Of a stretch of 64,000 nt of DNA, positions 14,577 through 23,171 are shown in pieces (within the stretch, counting starts at the first letter, position 1; every line of letters begins with the position of its first letter). A program made the translations under genes and the position numbers. Under the pieces are notes generated by a model that was given only the letters and a program-made list of their open reading frames with translations, was not told the DNA's origin and did not search any database. Source of the DNA: JACCVL01 sp963695375 (GTDB lineage: Bacteria; Actinomycetota; Actinomycetes; Propionibacteriales; Nocardioidaceae); assembly GCA_963695375.1 (NCBI GenBank), contig OY968767.1, positions 1,922,001-1,986,000 on the forward strand, written 5' to 3'.

Positions 14577-15822
14577 GCGCCGGGCGGCCTGGTGCTGGCT
14601 CGCCGTCGTGGTCACCGGCTGGCTGCTGGTCGCCGGGCTGCTGGTGCCGTGGGACTGGCTGCCCGGTGGCACCGAGCCGCCGGTCGACCCGACCGCCGGA
14701 CTCCCGCCGAGGACGTTGTCGGCCGTCGGCGACTACCGGGACCGGGTGGTCCCGCTCGGCCTGGCGTCCACTGCCGTGTCCGTGCTCGTGGGGCTGCTGC
14801 TCGCGCTGACGCCCTGGGGGGCTCGGCTGGTCCGGCGGTTGCCGGGTCGGCGGTACTGGCCGCTGCACCTGCTGGTCGCCGTGCTGGCTCTGGTCCTGCT
14901 CGGGCGGGCGGCGACGCTGCCGCTGTCGGTGCCGGTCGAGCTGGCTCGGCGAGAGGCGGGGTTGTCCACCCTCAGCTGGGCGGGCTGGGCCGGCGACGTC
15001 GCGCGTGCGGTGCTGGTGGAGACGGTCGGCACCACGCTGGCGCTGCTCGTGCTGGTCGGGCTCGCCCGCTGGGGACGGCGCGGCTGGTGGATGCTGGCCT
15101 CAGCGGGAGCCGGCCTGCTCGTCGTGGGTGCGTCCTTCAGCTATCCGCTCGTCGTCGAGCCGGTGTTCAACGACTTCTCGCCGCTGCCGCAGGGGCCGTT
15201 GCGGTCGGCACTGGTCGAGCTGGCCGCCGACGACGGGCTCGCCGTTGACGAGGTCCTGGTGGCGGACGCGTCGCGGCGGACCACCGCGCTGAACGCCTAC
15301 GTCTCCGGCTTCGGGTCCAGCCGGCGGATCGTGGTCTACGACACCCTGCTCCGCGACGCGCCGCCCGAGCAGGTGCGGTTGGTGGTCGCCCACGAGCTGG
15401 GCCACGCGAGCGAGGGTGACGTGCTGCTCGGGACCGCGCTCGGCGCGCTCGGCGCGACGGCGGGAGTCACCGTGCTGGTGCTGGTCGCGGGCACGATCCC
15501 GGTCCGCCGGCGGGCGGGGGTTCGATCGCTGGGGGAGGTGCCGGCGGCGCCGCTGCTGGTCGGCCTCGCGGCGGCCGGGATGCTGGTGGCACTGCCCGTG
15601 CAGAACGCCGTCAGCCGGGCCATCGAGGCGCGGGCGGACGTGCACGCGCTCCAGCTGACCGGAGACGCGGCCACGTTCACGGCGATGCAACGACGGCTGG
15701 CGGCGAGCAACCTCACCGACCCCGACCCGCCGCGACCGCTCCACCTGTGGTTTGCCGGTCACCCGACGCCCGCGGAGCGGGTCGCGCTCGCCGAGGGCTG
15801 GGCGGACCTGGCACCGCGCTGA
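14563..15822 (+). CDS. M48 family (Ste24/HtpX-like) integral membrane metalloprotease
   Basis: A 419-residue polytopic zinc protease of the M48 family related to Ste24p (CAAX protease 1). Hydrophobic segments lie near residues 10-30, 64-82, 100-118, 150-167, 176-195 and after the active site. The catalytic motif is VVAHELGHASEGD (His277, Glu278, His281), and the third zinc ligand is likely the Glu in AIEARADVHALQL. Since bacteria lack CAAX prenylation of this kind, it probably acts in membrane protein quality control. It overlaps the preceding metallopeptidase gene. Confidence 0.9.
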   Translation: MPAGERRAAWCWLAVVVTGWLLVAGLLVPWDWLPGGTEPPVDPTAGLPPRTLSAVGDYRDRVVPLGLASTAVSVLVGLLLALTPWGARLVRRLPGRRYWPLHLLVAVLALVLLGRAATLPLSVPVELARREAGLSTLSWAGWAGDVARAVLVETVGTTLALLVLVGLARWGRRGWWMLASAGAGLLVVGASFSYPLVVEPVFNDFSPLPQGPLRSALVELAADDGLAVDEVLVADASRRTTALNAYVSGFGSSRRIVVYDTLLRDAPPEQVRLVVAHELGHASEGDVLLGTALGALGATAGVTVLVLVAGTIPVRRRAGVRSLGEVPAAPLLVGLAAAGMLVALPVQNAVSRAIEARADVHALQLTGDAATFTAMQRRLAASNLTDPDPPRPLHLWFAGHPTPAERVALAEGWADLAPR

Positions 15823-15845
15823 GCCACGCCGGAGCCGCAGCCGAC

Positions 15846-16043
15846 TCAGGGACAGCTGGCCGCCGAGCCGCTGCCTGCGAGGGAGTCACAGGGACTGCCC
15901 ATGGCGTCGCCGGTGGACTGCCCGAGCGCGACGACGGCGAGCACGATGATCGCGGCGATGAGCACCGCGAGCAGGCCGTACTCCACCGACGAGGCGCCGC
16001 GCTCGTCGCGCCGGCTCTCGTGTTGCTGGGTGTGCACCCGCAT
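15846..16043 (-). CDS. Flp-type pilin with C-terminal Cys pair
   Basis: A 65-residue Flp/Fap pilin, the main subunit of Tad pili. It has a short basic leader ending in RRDERG, the processing site G|ASSVEYGLL with Glu at +5 and Tyr at +6, and a hydrophobic helix (LAVLIAAIIVLAVVAL). A good AGGAGG site precedes the ATG. The C-terminus is unusual: PCDSLAGSGSAASCP has two cysteines spaced to close a small disulfide loop, which the neighbouring pilin lacks. It is the last gene of the minus-strand Tad island and is separated from the first pilin gene by a long hairpin. Confidence 0.92.
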   Translation of the reverse strand: MRVHTQQHESRRDERGASSVEYGLLAVLIAAIIVLAVVALGQSTGDAMGSPCDSLAGSGSAASCP

Positions 16044-16068
16044 GGCTCCTCCTGAGTCCGGGGATGGG

Positions 16069-16106
16069 ACGAGGGGGCCGTGACCGCCTGGTCACGACCC
16101 CCTCGT
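16069..16106 (-). terminator. 16-bp hairpin between the two pilin genes
   Basis: ACGAGGGGG (16069-16077) pairs with CCCCCTCGT (16098-16106), and CGTGACC (16079-16085) with GGTCACG (16090-16096); only one C/A mismatch interrupts, and the loop is four bases. There is no U tract, as is usual in high-GC actinomycetes. It may terminate or attenuate the upstream pilin transcript, or protect its 3' end so the first pilin is made in excess. Confidence 0.6.
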
Positions 16107-16133
16107 TGACTGTGCGTCAGATCCGGTCAGGGA

Positions 16134-16328
16134 TCAGGGGGTACCGCCGCCGGTGATCCCGTCGTTGGTGTCCTCGAACGCGCCGAGGACGGTCTCACCG
16201 AGCGCCAGCACGGCCAGCACGATGACGGCGGCGATCAGGGCCACCAGCAGGCCGTACTCCACGGCCGAGGCGCCCTTCTCGTCCCGCATGCGGGTGATGA
16301 GGAGGTGGGTGCGAACTGCGAGCTTCAT
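16134..16328 (-). CDS. flp: Flp-type major pilin candidate
   Basis: A 64-residue Flp pilin. The leader is MKLAVRTHLLITRMRDEKG, the processing site G|ASAVEYGLLVALIAAVIV with Glu at +5, and the rest a single helix and short tail (FEDTNDGITGGGTP). The start at 16328 rather than 16478 is set by a GGAGGG ribosome site and by the normal leader length. It is the first of two pilin genes read toward the left, with a terminator-like hairpin upstream at 16429-16450 and another downstream, so it may be transcribed on its own at high level. No prepilin peptidase gene is in the window. Confidence 0.93.
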   Translation of the reverse strand: MKLAVRTHLLITRMRDEKGASAVEYGLLVALIAAVIVLAVLALGETVLGAFEDTNDGITGGGTP

Positions 16329-16428
16329 GTCGTGCCCTCCGAGGGTGTAAGGGGGCGCCCCCGGTTGGGACGCGGTCCGTATCGACACCCCGAAGTCTCC
16401 CCGAGTCCGGTTACTCTGTGTATCCGTT

Positions 16429-16450
16429 GGCCGGCCACAGTCGGCTGGCC
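16429..16450 (-). terminator. Hairpin downstream of the LuxR regulator gene
   Basis: GGCCGGCC (16429-16436) pairs with GGCTGGCC (16443-16450), one G-U pair, six-base loop, lying about 75 bases after the regulator stop and before the pilin gene. The 195-base gap 16329-16523 otherwise contains a perfect palindrome GGGGGCGCCCCC (16351-16362) close to the pilin ribosome site and no promoter I can defend. Confidence 0.45.
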
Positions 16451-16523
16451 GAACGGGTGACCGGACCGTCGGCGGCACGGGTAGGCCGCGGGCACACCCG
16501 TCCCACCAGGCGCAGGAGCTCGG

Positions 16524-17165
16524 TCAGACCGACGACGACGTGTTCTTGATCAGGCCGGCCCGGATCGCGTTCATGATCGCCTGCGCCCGGTTGGCGGCGC
16601 CGAGCTTGTCGTAGATCTTGGAGATGTGCGTCTTGGCCGTCGACTCGGAGATGTAGAGCTTGCGGGCGATGGCCGCGACGCCGAGCCCCTCCGCCAGCAG
16701 GTCCAGGACCTCCCGCTCGCGCGGCGACAGCTGCGGGCCGGACGGCTTGAGTCGGCGCTGCATCGCCTCGGCGAGGTCCGGTGCGGTGAAGGACCGCGGC
16801 GCGACCGCGGCGTGTCGCGCCGCCGCGACCACGTCCTCTGCCGGGGCGTCCTTCGGCACGAACGCGGAGGCGCCGGAGTCGAGCGCGGCGAAGAGCTGCT
16901 CGTCGCCGGCGTACATGGTCAGCACGACGATGCCGAGGTTCGGCACGTGCTGGCGCATCTTGCGGACCAGGTCGAGTCCCGACCCGTCAGGGAGCCGGAC
17001 GTCGATGACGACGACCTGCGGCTTGAGCGAGGCGACCATCTGCTCGCCCTGGCCGAGACTGGCGGCCTCGCCGAGCACCTTGAAGTCCTCGTTGCGCTCG
17101 AAAGCGCGCCGCAGTCCCTGTCGGATGAGGTCGTGATCATCGATGAGCAGGACCGAGGTGACCAT
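16524..17165 (-). CDS. NarL/LuxR-type response regulator
   Basis: A 213-residue two-component regulator: receiver domain (residues 1-120) with Asp9-Asp10 and phosphoacceptor Asp55 (VVVIDVRLPDGSG), then a LuxR helix-turn-helix (LSPREREVLDLLAEGLGVAA to KIYDKLG, about 148-205). The ATG at 17165 has a GAAGGGA site at ideal spacing; the ATGs at 17171 and 17195 do not. It follows a NarX-type histidine kinase on the same strand 54 bases upstream, a cognate pair. Both sit inside the Tad pilus island between tadC and the pilin genes, so control of pilin expression is the natural inference. Confidence 0.92.
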   Translation of the reverse strand: MVTSVLLIDDHDLIRQGLRRAFERNEDFKVLGEAASLGQGEQMVASLKPQVVVIDVRLPDGSGLDLVRKMRQHVPNLGIVVLTMYAGDEQLFAALDSGASAFVPKDAPAEDVVAAARHAAVAPRSFTAPDLAEAMQRRLKPSGPQLSPREREVLDLLAEGLGVAAIARKLYISESTAKTHISKIYDKLGAANRAQAIMNAIRAGLIKNTSSSV

Positions 17166-17219
17166 GGTCATTCCCTTCAGCGCACCTGTCGGCACGGGCC
17201 GGATGGGGCCCGTGTGACC

Positions 17220-18836
17220 TCACGCTATGTGATCGAGTGTGTTCTGTGTGGTAATCCGGGGGTTTTTTCGCCGATCCTCCAGAACGAGGATGACCTCGGT
17301 TCCGGAGGTTCCGGTGGTCTTGTTCCGCACCCGCAGGGCCGCGCCGATGCGGTCCGCTCGCTCGCGCATCGTCCGCATCCCGAAGCTGTCCTCCCGGGCG
17401 ACGCCGAGCCCGCGGCCGTCGTCGGACACCACGAGCCGCGCGTACGGGGACTCGACCGACAGCGAGACGTGCAGGTTGCGCGCTCCGGAGTGCTTGCGGG
17501 CGTTGGTGACGGCCTCCTGGGCGATCCGGAGGATCTCGGTCTCGGTCTGCGCCGGCAGCCGCTTGGCACCCTCGGCGAGGGACAGGTGCACCGTCATGCC
17601 CGAGCGGGCACCGATCAGCCGGACGTGGTCGGACAGCACCGCGCCCAGGCTGGCGGTCCGGCTCACCTCGGTCCGCAGGTCGAAGATGGACAGCCGGAGC
17701 TCACTGGTCAGCCGGGTCAGCTCCTGGCGCAGCTGACGCAGCTCCTCGCGTTGCCGGTCGTCCGCGTCGGCGACCATCGCGTCCACCAGGTATCCCAACG
17801 ACGCCACCTCCTGAGCGATCCCGTCGTGGATCTCCCGGGCCAGCCGGCGACGCTCCTCGGCGGTGGCCAGCGAGCGCACCTCGTCGAAGACCATGGCGGT
17901 GTCCAGCCGCAGCGAGTTCTCCGACAGCGACTCCCGCAGGTCCCGCAACTCGGTGCCGGTGAGGGTCCGGTCGGTCTCCACGACGACGACTCCGACGACC
18001 CGGACGCCGACCTGCAACGGGATCGCCATCCGGATGTAGCGGGTGCTGCCGGGCGGGCCCGACGGTCGCTGCACCGGAGACTCGTTGGTCCACGCGTCCA
18101 TCACGATCGGGTCCTCGCCGGTCAGGTCGCGGGCCGCCCCGTCGCCGATCTCCGCCAGCGGCTGCAACCCGCCTCCGTCGGACAGGGCGAGCACGACGCC
18201 GAGGGAGGCGTCCACCCGCAGCTCCACCTCGGTGAGGATCTGCTGCGCGATCCCGACCGGGTCGAGACCCGCCGAGAGCCGGCGGGCGACCGTCCTGAGC
18301 TGGGTGAGCAGCCGGCGAGCGGACTCGTAGTCGGTGTCGTCACCGGTGGTCCGTGCCGACATCCCCTCGACCAGCCAGTGACCGAGCAGCGCGGCCGCGG
18401 CACCGGTGGCCAGCCAGGGGATCGACAGCTCCAGCCGGGTCTGCATCGGTCCGGGGGCGAACTCGGTGAGCGTGAGCAGGTCGATGCACACGAACTGGGT
18501 GAGGATCACCGACGCCGCCGTCCCCCAACCGCCTGCGATCCCGGCCACGAACGGGGCGACCAGGACGTAGGCCAGCGCCCCCGAGTCGGCGTTCATGGAG
18601 GTTCCGATGAGGACCCCGGCGATCAGCGCCTCGAGCAGCGCCAGCTGGGACAGCTGCTGCGGGAAACGGATGGTGAGAGCGGCCATCGCCGCGGCCAGCC
18701 CGCAGAGCGCGGCCGCGGTGAACACCGCCCGGGAGGTCGGCTGGAGCGACGCGAGCAGGAAGACCGTGATCGCGCCGAAGGCACGGGCGCCGACGGCCGC
18801 GAGCTGCTCGCGGCTCAGCTCTCGAAGTGCCTGCAC
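17220..18836 (-). CDS. NarX/LiaS-type sensor histidine kinase with GAF domain
   Basis: A 538-residue membrane sensor kinase. About five hydrophobic helices lie in residues 15-155, then a short linker, a GAF-like domain (about 185-300), the HisKA_3 dimerisation domain with His337 in RRRLAREIHDGIAQEVASLG, and a C-terminal HATPase (EAVTNARKHSGARNLHVSL ... VVSDDGRGLGV, ending near residue 525). GTG 18836 is preferred over ATG 18896 because GAGGAGGGA precedes it and homologous kinases begin close to the first helix. The partner regulator follows 54 bases downstream. The signal sensed is unknown. Confidence 0.9.
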   Translation of the reverse strand: MQALRELSREQLAAVGARAFGAITVFLLASLQPTSRAVFTAAALCGLAAAMAALTIRFPQQLSQLALLEALIAGVLIGTSMNADSGALAYVLVAPFVAGIAGGWGTAASVILTQFVCIDLLTLTEFAPGPMQTRLELSIPWLATGAAAALLGHWLVEGMSARTTGDDTDYESARRLLTQLRTVARRLSAGLDPVGIAQQILTEVELRVDASLGVVLALSDGGGLQPLAEIGDGAARDLTGEDPIVMDAWTNESPVQRPSGPPGSTRYIRMAIPLQVGVRVVGVVVVETDRTLTGTELRDLRESLSENSLRLDTAMVFDEVRSLATAEERRRLAREIHDGIAQEVASLGYLVDAMVADADDRQREELRQLRQELTRLTSELRLSIFDLRTEVSRTASLGAVLSDHVRLIGARSGMTVHLSLAEGAKRLPAQTETEILRIAQEAVTNARKHSGARNLHVSLSVESPYARLVVSDDGRGLGVAREDSFGMRTMRERADRIGAALRVRNKTTGTSGTEVILVLEDRRKNPRITTQNTLDHIA

Positions 18837-18902
18837 GTCGGCTGTCCCTCCTCGGCGACCACGCGTCTGCGTGTCAGAGGGTATTGGTACGGCCACCTTC
18901 CG

Positions 18903-19847
18903 TCAGAGTCCTCCCTCGCCGAAGGACTGCATCATCGTGATGGCACCGGGGCCCATGACGATGATGAACAGCGTCGGCAGGATGAAGAAGATCAGCGGGA
19001 ACAGGATCTTCACCGGAACCTTCTGGGCCTTCTCCTCCGCCAGCTGGCGGCGCTTGAGCCGCAGCTCGGAGGACTGGACGCGCAGCACCTTGCCGACCGG
19101 GATGCCGAACGAGTCGGCCTGGATCATCGCGGTCGTGAAGCTGCGCAGCTCCGGCAGCTTGCTGCGCTGACCGAGGGCGCGGAGCGCCTCGCTGCGACCC
19201 ATCCCGATCTGCATCTCCTGCAGGACCCGGCCGAACTCGTCGGCGAGCGCCCCGGTGGTGTTCTTGGCCACGTGCGCCAGCGCCTGGTCGAACCCGAGGC
19301 CGGCCTCGACCGAGATCGTCAGCAGGTCGATCGAGTCGGCGATGTCCCGGCGCATGGAGTCCGCCCGGTCGTGCGCCTTCTGGTACAGCCAGAGGTCGAT
19401 CGCGTAGTAGCCGGCGAGCGACAGCCCGACGGCCGTGGCGACCGCGGGGAACACCGACAGACCGAGCACGAGGACGATACCGAGGGCTGCGCCCAGCCCG
19501 ACGACGAACCCGATCGCCTTGGTGGCGGTGATCCGCTCGCTGGACCAGCCGGCCGGGTTGCCCGCGGCGTCGAGCTTGCTGCGCATCCGGGCGTGGTGGT
19601 CGCTGGGGGTCAGCCGACGGCCGAGGGAGGCGAACCAGGTCTGCGTCGGGTCGAGGACCCGCTGGCGGAAGCCGGGGTCCAGCTCCTCCTGGACGGAGGC
19701 GGGCGCCGAGGTGAAGGCCTCCAGCACCTCGAGGGACCGGCCGACACCGGACTTGGCCGAGCTCAGGACACCCGCGCCGACGAGCGCGAGGACGATCGCG
19801 GCGAAGATGGCGAGGGCGCCGAGGGCGAGCAGCAGGGTGGGGTTCAT
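18903..19847 (-). CDS. tadC: Tad pilus inner membrane platform protein TadC
   Basis: A 314-residue type II secretion F (GspF) domain protein that, with TadB, forms the membrane platform against which the ATPase CpaF extrudes pilin. It has an N-terminal helix (residues 5-28), a central helix pair (about 110-150), the T2SSF domain (RRDIADSIDLLTISVEAGLGFDQALAHVAK and onward, about 168-270) and C-terminal helices (ILFPLIFFILPTLFIIVM). The ATG is one base after the stop of the VWA-TadB gene, so the two are translationally linked. Confidence 0.93.
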   Translation of the reverse strand: MNPTLLLALGALAIFAAIVLALVGAGVLSSAKSGVGRSLEVLEAFTSAPASVQEELDPGFRQRVLDPTQTWFASLGRRLTPSDHHARMRSKLDAAGNPAGWSSERITATKAIGFVVGLGAALGIVLVLGLSVFPAVATAVGLSLAGYYAIDLWLYQKAHDRADSMRRDIADSIDLLTISVEAGLGFDQALAHVAKNTTGALADEFGRVLQEMQIGMGRSEALRALGQRSKLPELRSFTTAMIQADSFGIPVGKVLRVQSSELRLKRRQLAEEKAQKVPVKILFPLIFFILPTLFIIVMGPGAITMMQSFGEGGL

Positions 19848-19848
19848 C

Positions 19849-21789
19849 TCAGACCTCGACCTTCACCGTCTTCTTGAGCCAGATGATCCCGAGCCCCATC
19901 ATCACGCCGGCCGCGCCGAGCAGCATCCAGCCGAGGGTGGCGTCCAGCATGGGCTGCAGGTACTCCGGGCGGACCAGCATGAGGTACATGAAGAACGCGG
20001 GGGGCAGGCCGCCGAGGATCCACGCGGACAACCGCCCCTCGGCCGACAGGGTGGACACCTGGCGACGCAGGTACTCCCGCTCGCGCAGGGTGGCGGCCAC
20101 CGTCAGCAGCAGCTCGGCGAGGTTGCCACCCACGTCACGCTGGATCCGGATCGCCATGACCACCCAACCGAAGTCGTCACTGTTCATCCGCTGTGCGACC
20201 CCGTCGAGTGCCTCCTCCACGTGGACGCCGAGGCGCTGCTCCACGAGGGCCCGGCGGAACTCGCTGGACACCGGTTCGTTGCCCTCCCGGACCACGGTGT
20301 CCAGCGACTGGCTGAGCGACAGTCCGGCGCTGAGGCTGCCGGAGATCAGCTGCAACGTGTCGGCGAGCTGGGAGCCGAAGTTCTTGACCCGCTTGGTCTC
20401 CCGCCGGGACAGGTAGAGGTAGGGCAGTACGGCGCCGGCGACGAACGCCAGCACGGTCAGCAGGATCCCGCCGGACACGGCGTAGCCGACGAAGGCGGCC
20501 CCGATCGCGATCCCCGAGTGCAGCAGCAGCCACTCCGCGGCGTGCAGCTTCAACCCGCCGGCGTCGAGCTTCTTCGCCAGCTTGACGTCCAGCGAGCGGC
20601 CGCGTAGCACCTTCTCGGTGGCGTCGACGGCCTGTTGCACGACGCCGGGCGCAGGCGCGCCGGGGGCGCTCCCCGGTGCGCTGTGCTTCCCGGCGCTGCC
20701 GTACGGCGCAAGTCGGTCGTCCAGCGATGCCTTGTTCTTGCCGTTGAACATGCCGACCATGAGCAGGCCCAGGAGGGCGCCGCCCAGGCCCAGGGCGACG
20801 AGGCCACCGATCATCCACGGCCGCGTCACCAGGAAGATCGAAGGTTCGACCGGGAGCGGCTCGGGAGGCGGCGCGACCTCCTCGGCGTCGACCGGCGCGG
20901 CCGGGGGAACGGCGACGTAGGTCTCGTCGGTGTACGACTGCCCCTCCGCGTCGATGGAGACGCCGACGGTGGCGCCTCCGCCGTCCCAGCCGTCCGGCAC
21001 GTCGAACGACACCAGCACCTGCGAGGCGAGGACCTCCGCCTGTTGCTCGAAGACCGCGGTCAGGGCCGCGGGGTCGTCCGCGCTGATGACCTCGCCGCTG
21101 CCGGACCGCGCGACCCTCTGCAGCACCTCCAGCGGCGCTCCGGTCTGCTCCAGCGCGACGACGTCGACCCGGGCACCGCTGCGGCGGATGTCGGCGAGCA
21201 GCGGGCCGACCGCCGCGCCGGAGGTGTCCCGTCCGTCCGACAGCACGAGGACGCTGCCCTCCACGTCGGGCGGCAGCGCGTCGACCGCGGTCTGCACGCC
21301 AGCGTAGAGCTCGGTACGCTCGCTCAGCGACAGCTCCTCGATGGCCGACCGGACGGCGTCCCGGTTGACGGTCGGCGCCTGCACCACCTCCGCCGCGCTC
21401 GCAAAGGTGGCGAGGCCGACTCGGACGTCTGCGGGCGCCTGGTCCACGAACGCCAGGGCCGCGGACTTGGCCTGGGCGAAGCGCTCTCCGGCCATGCTCT
21501 GGCTGACATCGACGGTCAGCATCGTCACCCGCTCGACGGTGGCGGCCTCGGAGGCCAGCTCGGCCTCCGCGGCCTGCACGTCTCCGTCGAGCGTGGCCCG
21601 CACCGTCGCCAGGTCGGCCTGTGCGCCGCTGGGCAGGTCGCGGAGGGAGAACAACAGCTGGACCTGGCCGTTGTCGGTGGTGATCTGGTCGATCTGGCCG
21701 TCGGCTGCCCACGCGGAGGTGGGCAGGCCGAGCAGCGCGGCCGGTGCCAACAGGCCCACCGCGGCCGTGCGTGCGAGGAGTCGCATCAT
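19849..21789 (-). CDS. VWA domain-TadB fusion protein
   Basis: A 646-residue fusion. Residues 1-29 are a Sec signal peptide (cleavage near AWAA-DGQ). A von Willebrand A domain follows (about 86-265) with an intact MIDAS signature DVSQS (Asp94, Ser96, Ser98) and VLVLSDGRDT. After a transmembrane helix (near 325-345) and a Gly/Pro/Ala linker come the TadB part: helices near 425-460, a GspF domain (FGSQLADTLQLISGSLSAGLSL and onward, about 480-600) and C-terminal helices. TadB normally has no VWA domain; in Tad systems VWA is usually in TadG. The start overlaps the cpaF stop as ATGA. A platform protein with an extracellular adhesion or assembly sensor is the inferred role. Confidence 0.9.
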   Translation of the reverse strand: MMRLLARTAAVGLLAPAALLGLPTSAWAADGQIDQITTDNGQVQLLFSLRDLPSGAQADLATVRATLDGDVQAAEAELASEAATVERVTMLTVDVSQSMAGERFAQAKSAALAFVDQAPADVRVGLATFASAAEVVQAPTVNRDAVRSAIEELSLSERTELYAGVQTAVDALPPDVEGSVLVLSDGRDTSGAAVGPLLADIRRSGARVDVVALEQTGAPLEVLQRVARSGSGEVISADDPAALTAVFEQQAEVLASQVLVSFDVPDGWDGGGATVGVSIDAEGQSYTDETYVAVPPAAPVDAEEVAPPPEPLPVEPSIFLVTRPWMIGGLVALGLGGALLGLLMVGMFNGKNKASLDDRLAPYGSAGKHSAPGSAPGAPAPGVVQQAVDATEKVLRGRSLDVKLAKKLDAGGLKLHAAEWLLLHSGIAIGAAFVGYAVSGGILLTVLAFVAGAVLPYLYLSRRETKRVKNFGSQLADTLQLISGSLSAGLSLSQSLDTVVREGNEPVSSEFRRALVEQRLGVHVEEALDGVAQRMNSDDFGWVVMAIRIQRDVGGNLAELLLTVAATLREREYLRRQVSTLSAEGRLSAWILGGLPPAFFMYLMLVRPEYLQPMLDATLGWMLLGAAGVMMGLGIIWLKKTVKVEV

Positions 21790-23171
21790 GCCCCGTCCAT
21801 GGCGAAGGTCATCGGGTCGAGCTTGACGCCGTGGTCGGCCAGCTTGTCCATGAACTTCGGGCGGAGACCGGTAGCGCGGAGCCGTCCCAGGCTCTTCCCG
21901 TCGGCGTCCCAGCCGGCCGAGTGGTCGAACAGGAAGACGTCCTGCATGGTGACGACGTCGCCCTCCATCCGCTCCACCTCGGTGACGTGCGTGATCCGGC
22001 GCGACCCGTCCTTGAGCCGCGCCTGCTGGATGACGAGGTCGACGGCGCTTGCGATCTGCTCCCGGATGGCCCGCATCGGCAGGTCCATGCCGGCCATCAG
22101 CACCATCGTCTCGATCCGGGCCAGCGCGTCCCGCGGGGTGTTGGCGTGCACCGTGCAGATGGAGCCGTCGTGACCGGTGTTCATCGCCTGGAGCATGTCC
22201 AACGCGGACGCGTCGCGGACCTCGCCGACGACGATGCGGTCCGGCCGCATGCGCAGGCAGTTGCGCACCAGGTCCCGGATGGTCACCTCACCCTTGCCCT
22301 CGATGTTCGCCGGGCGGGACTCCAGCCGCAGCACGTGGTCCTGGTGCAGCTGGAGCTCGGCTGCGTCCTCGACGGTGACGATGCGCTCGTCGGCGGGGAT
22401 GAAGCTGGACAGCACGTTCAGGGTGGTCGTCTTCCCGGCGCCGGTGCCGCCGGCGACGACGATGTTGAGCCGACCGGCCACGCACGCCCGCAGGAAGTCG
22501 GCCATCCGGGGGGTGAACGAGCCGAACTTGATCAGGTCCTCGACCGTGAACGGGTCGGCGGAGAACTTCCGGATCGTCAGCAGCGACCCGTCCAGAGCCA
22601 GCGGCGGGATGACGGCGTTCACCCGGCTGCCGTCGGGCAGCCGCGCGTCGACCATCGGGCTGGACTCGTCCACCCGACGTCCGATCCGGGCGACGATCTT
22701 GTCGATGGTGCGGCGAAGGTGCGCCTCGTCGGCGAAGTGGGCGTCCACCTTCGCCAGCCGGCCGTTGCGCTCGATCCAGATGTCGAACGGCCCGTTGACC
22801 ATGACCTCGGTGAGGCTCGGGTCGCGCAGGAACGGCTCGATGGGCCCGTAGCCGAGGATGTCGTCGGCGATCTCCGACGTGATCCGGTTCCGGTCCATCA
22901 TCGTCAGCGGCGTCTCGTTGGCCGCGACGACCTCCTGCAGCGCCTTGCGCACCATGGACTCGAGCTCGCTGTGCGCCATGTTCGCGTCGTAGAGCTTCGG
23001 TCCCAGGGCGGCGAGCAGCGACTGGTGCACCTGCACCTTCAGGTTGCCCAACGGGTCGCCGCTGGGCGCCTTCGGCTGGTCCACCGGGGCGCGACGCTCC
23101 TCGGTGGCGGTGCCGTTGGCGGCTCCGAGTCGCTCGCGCTCCGCGGAGGCGAGCCGGTCGGCGAGACTCAT
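21786..23171 (-). CDS. cpaF: Tad pilus assembly ATPase CpaF (TadA)
   Basis: A 461-residue secretion ATPase of the PilT/VirB11-like superfamily that powers Tad pilus assembly. The N-terminal CpaF domain precedes residues of the ATP site: Walker A VVAGGTGAGKTTTLNVL (about 238-254), the Asp box IVTVEDAAELQL, Walker B RPDRIVVGEVRD and the His box TGHDGSICTVHANTP. The start overlaps the tadZ stop by one base and the stop overlaps the VWA-TadB start by four. A full-length, intact enzyme. Confidence 0.96.
   Translation of the reverse strand: MSLADRLASAERERLGAANGTATEERRAPVDQPKAPSGDPLGNLKVQVHQSLLAALGPKLYDANMAHSELESMVRKALQEVVAANETPLTMMDRNRITSEIADDILGYGPIEPFLRDPSLTEVMVNGPFDIWIERNGRLAKVDAHFADEAHLRRTIDKIVARIGRRVDESSPMVDARLPDGSRVNAVIPPLALDGSLLTIRKFSADPFTVEDLIKFGSFTPRMADFLRACVAGRLNIVVAGGTGAGKTTTLNVLSSFIPADERIVTVEDAAELQLHQDHVLRLESRPANIEGKGEVTIRDLVRNCLRMRPDRIVVGEVRDASALDMLQAMNTGHDGSICTVHANTPRDALARIETMVLMAGMDLPMRAIREQIASAVDLVIQQARLKDGSRRITHVTEVERMEGDVVTMQDVFLFDHSAGWDADGKSLGRLRATGLRPKFMDKLADHGVKLDPMTFAMDGA

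Noticed and set aside
16626..19877. 1083-residue plus-strand frame across the kinase/regulator/tadC genes
   Set aside because: Antisense shadow spanning three well supported genes.
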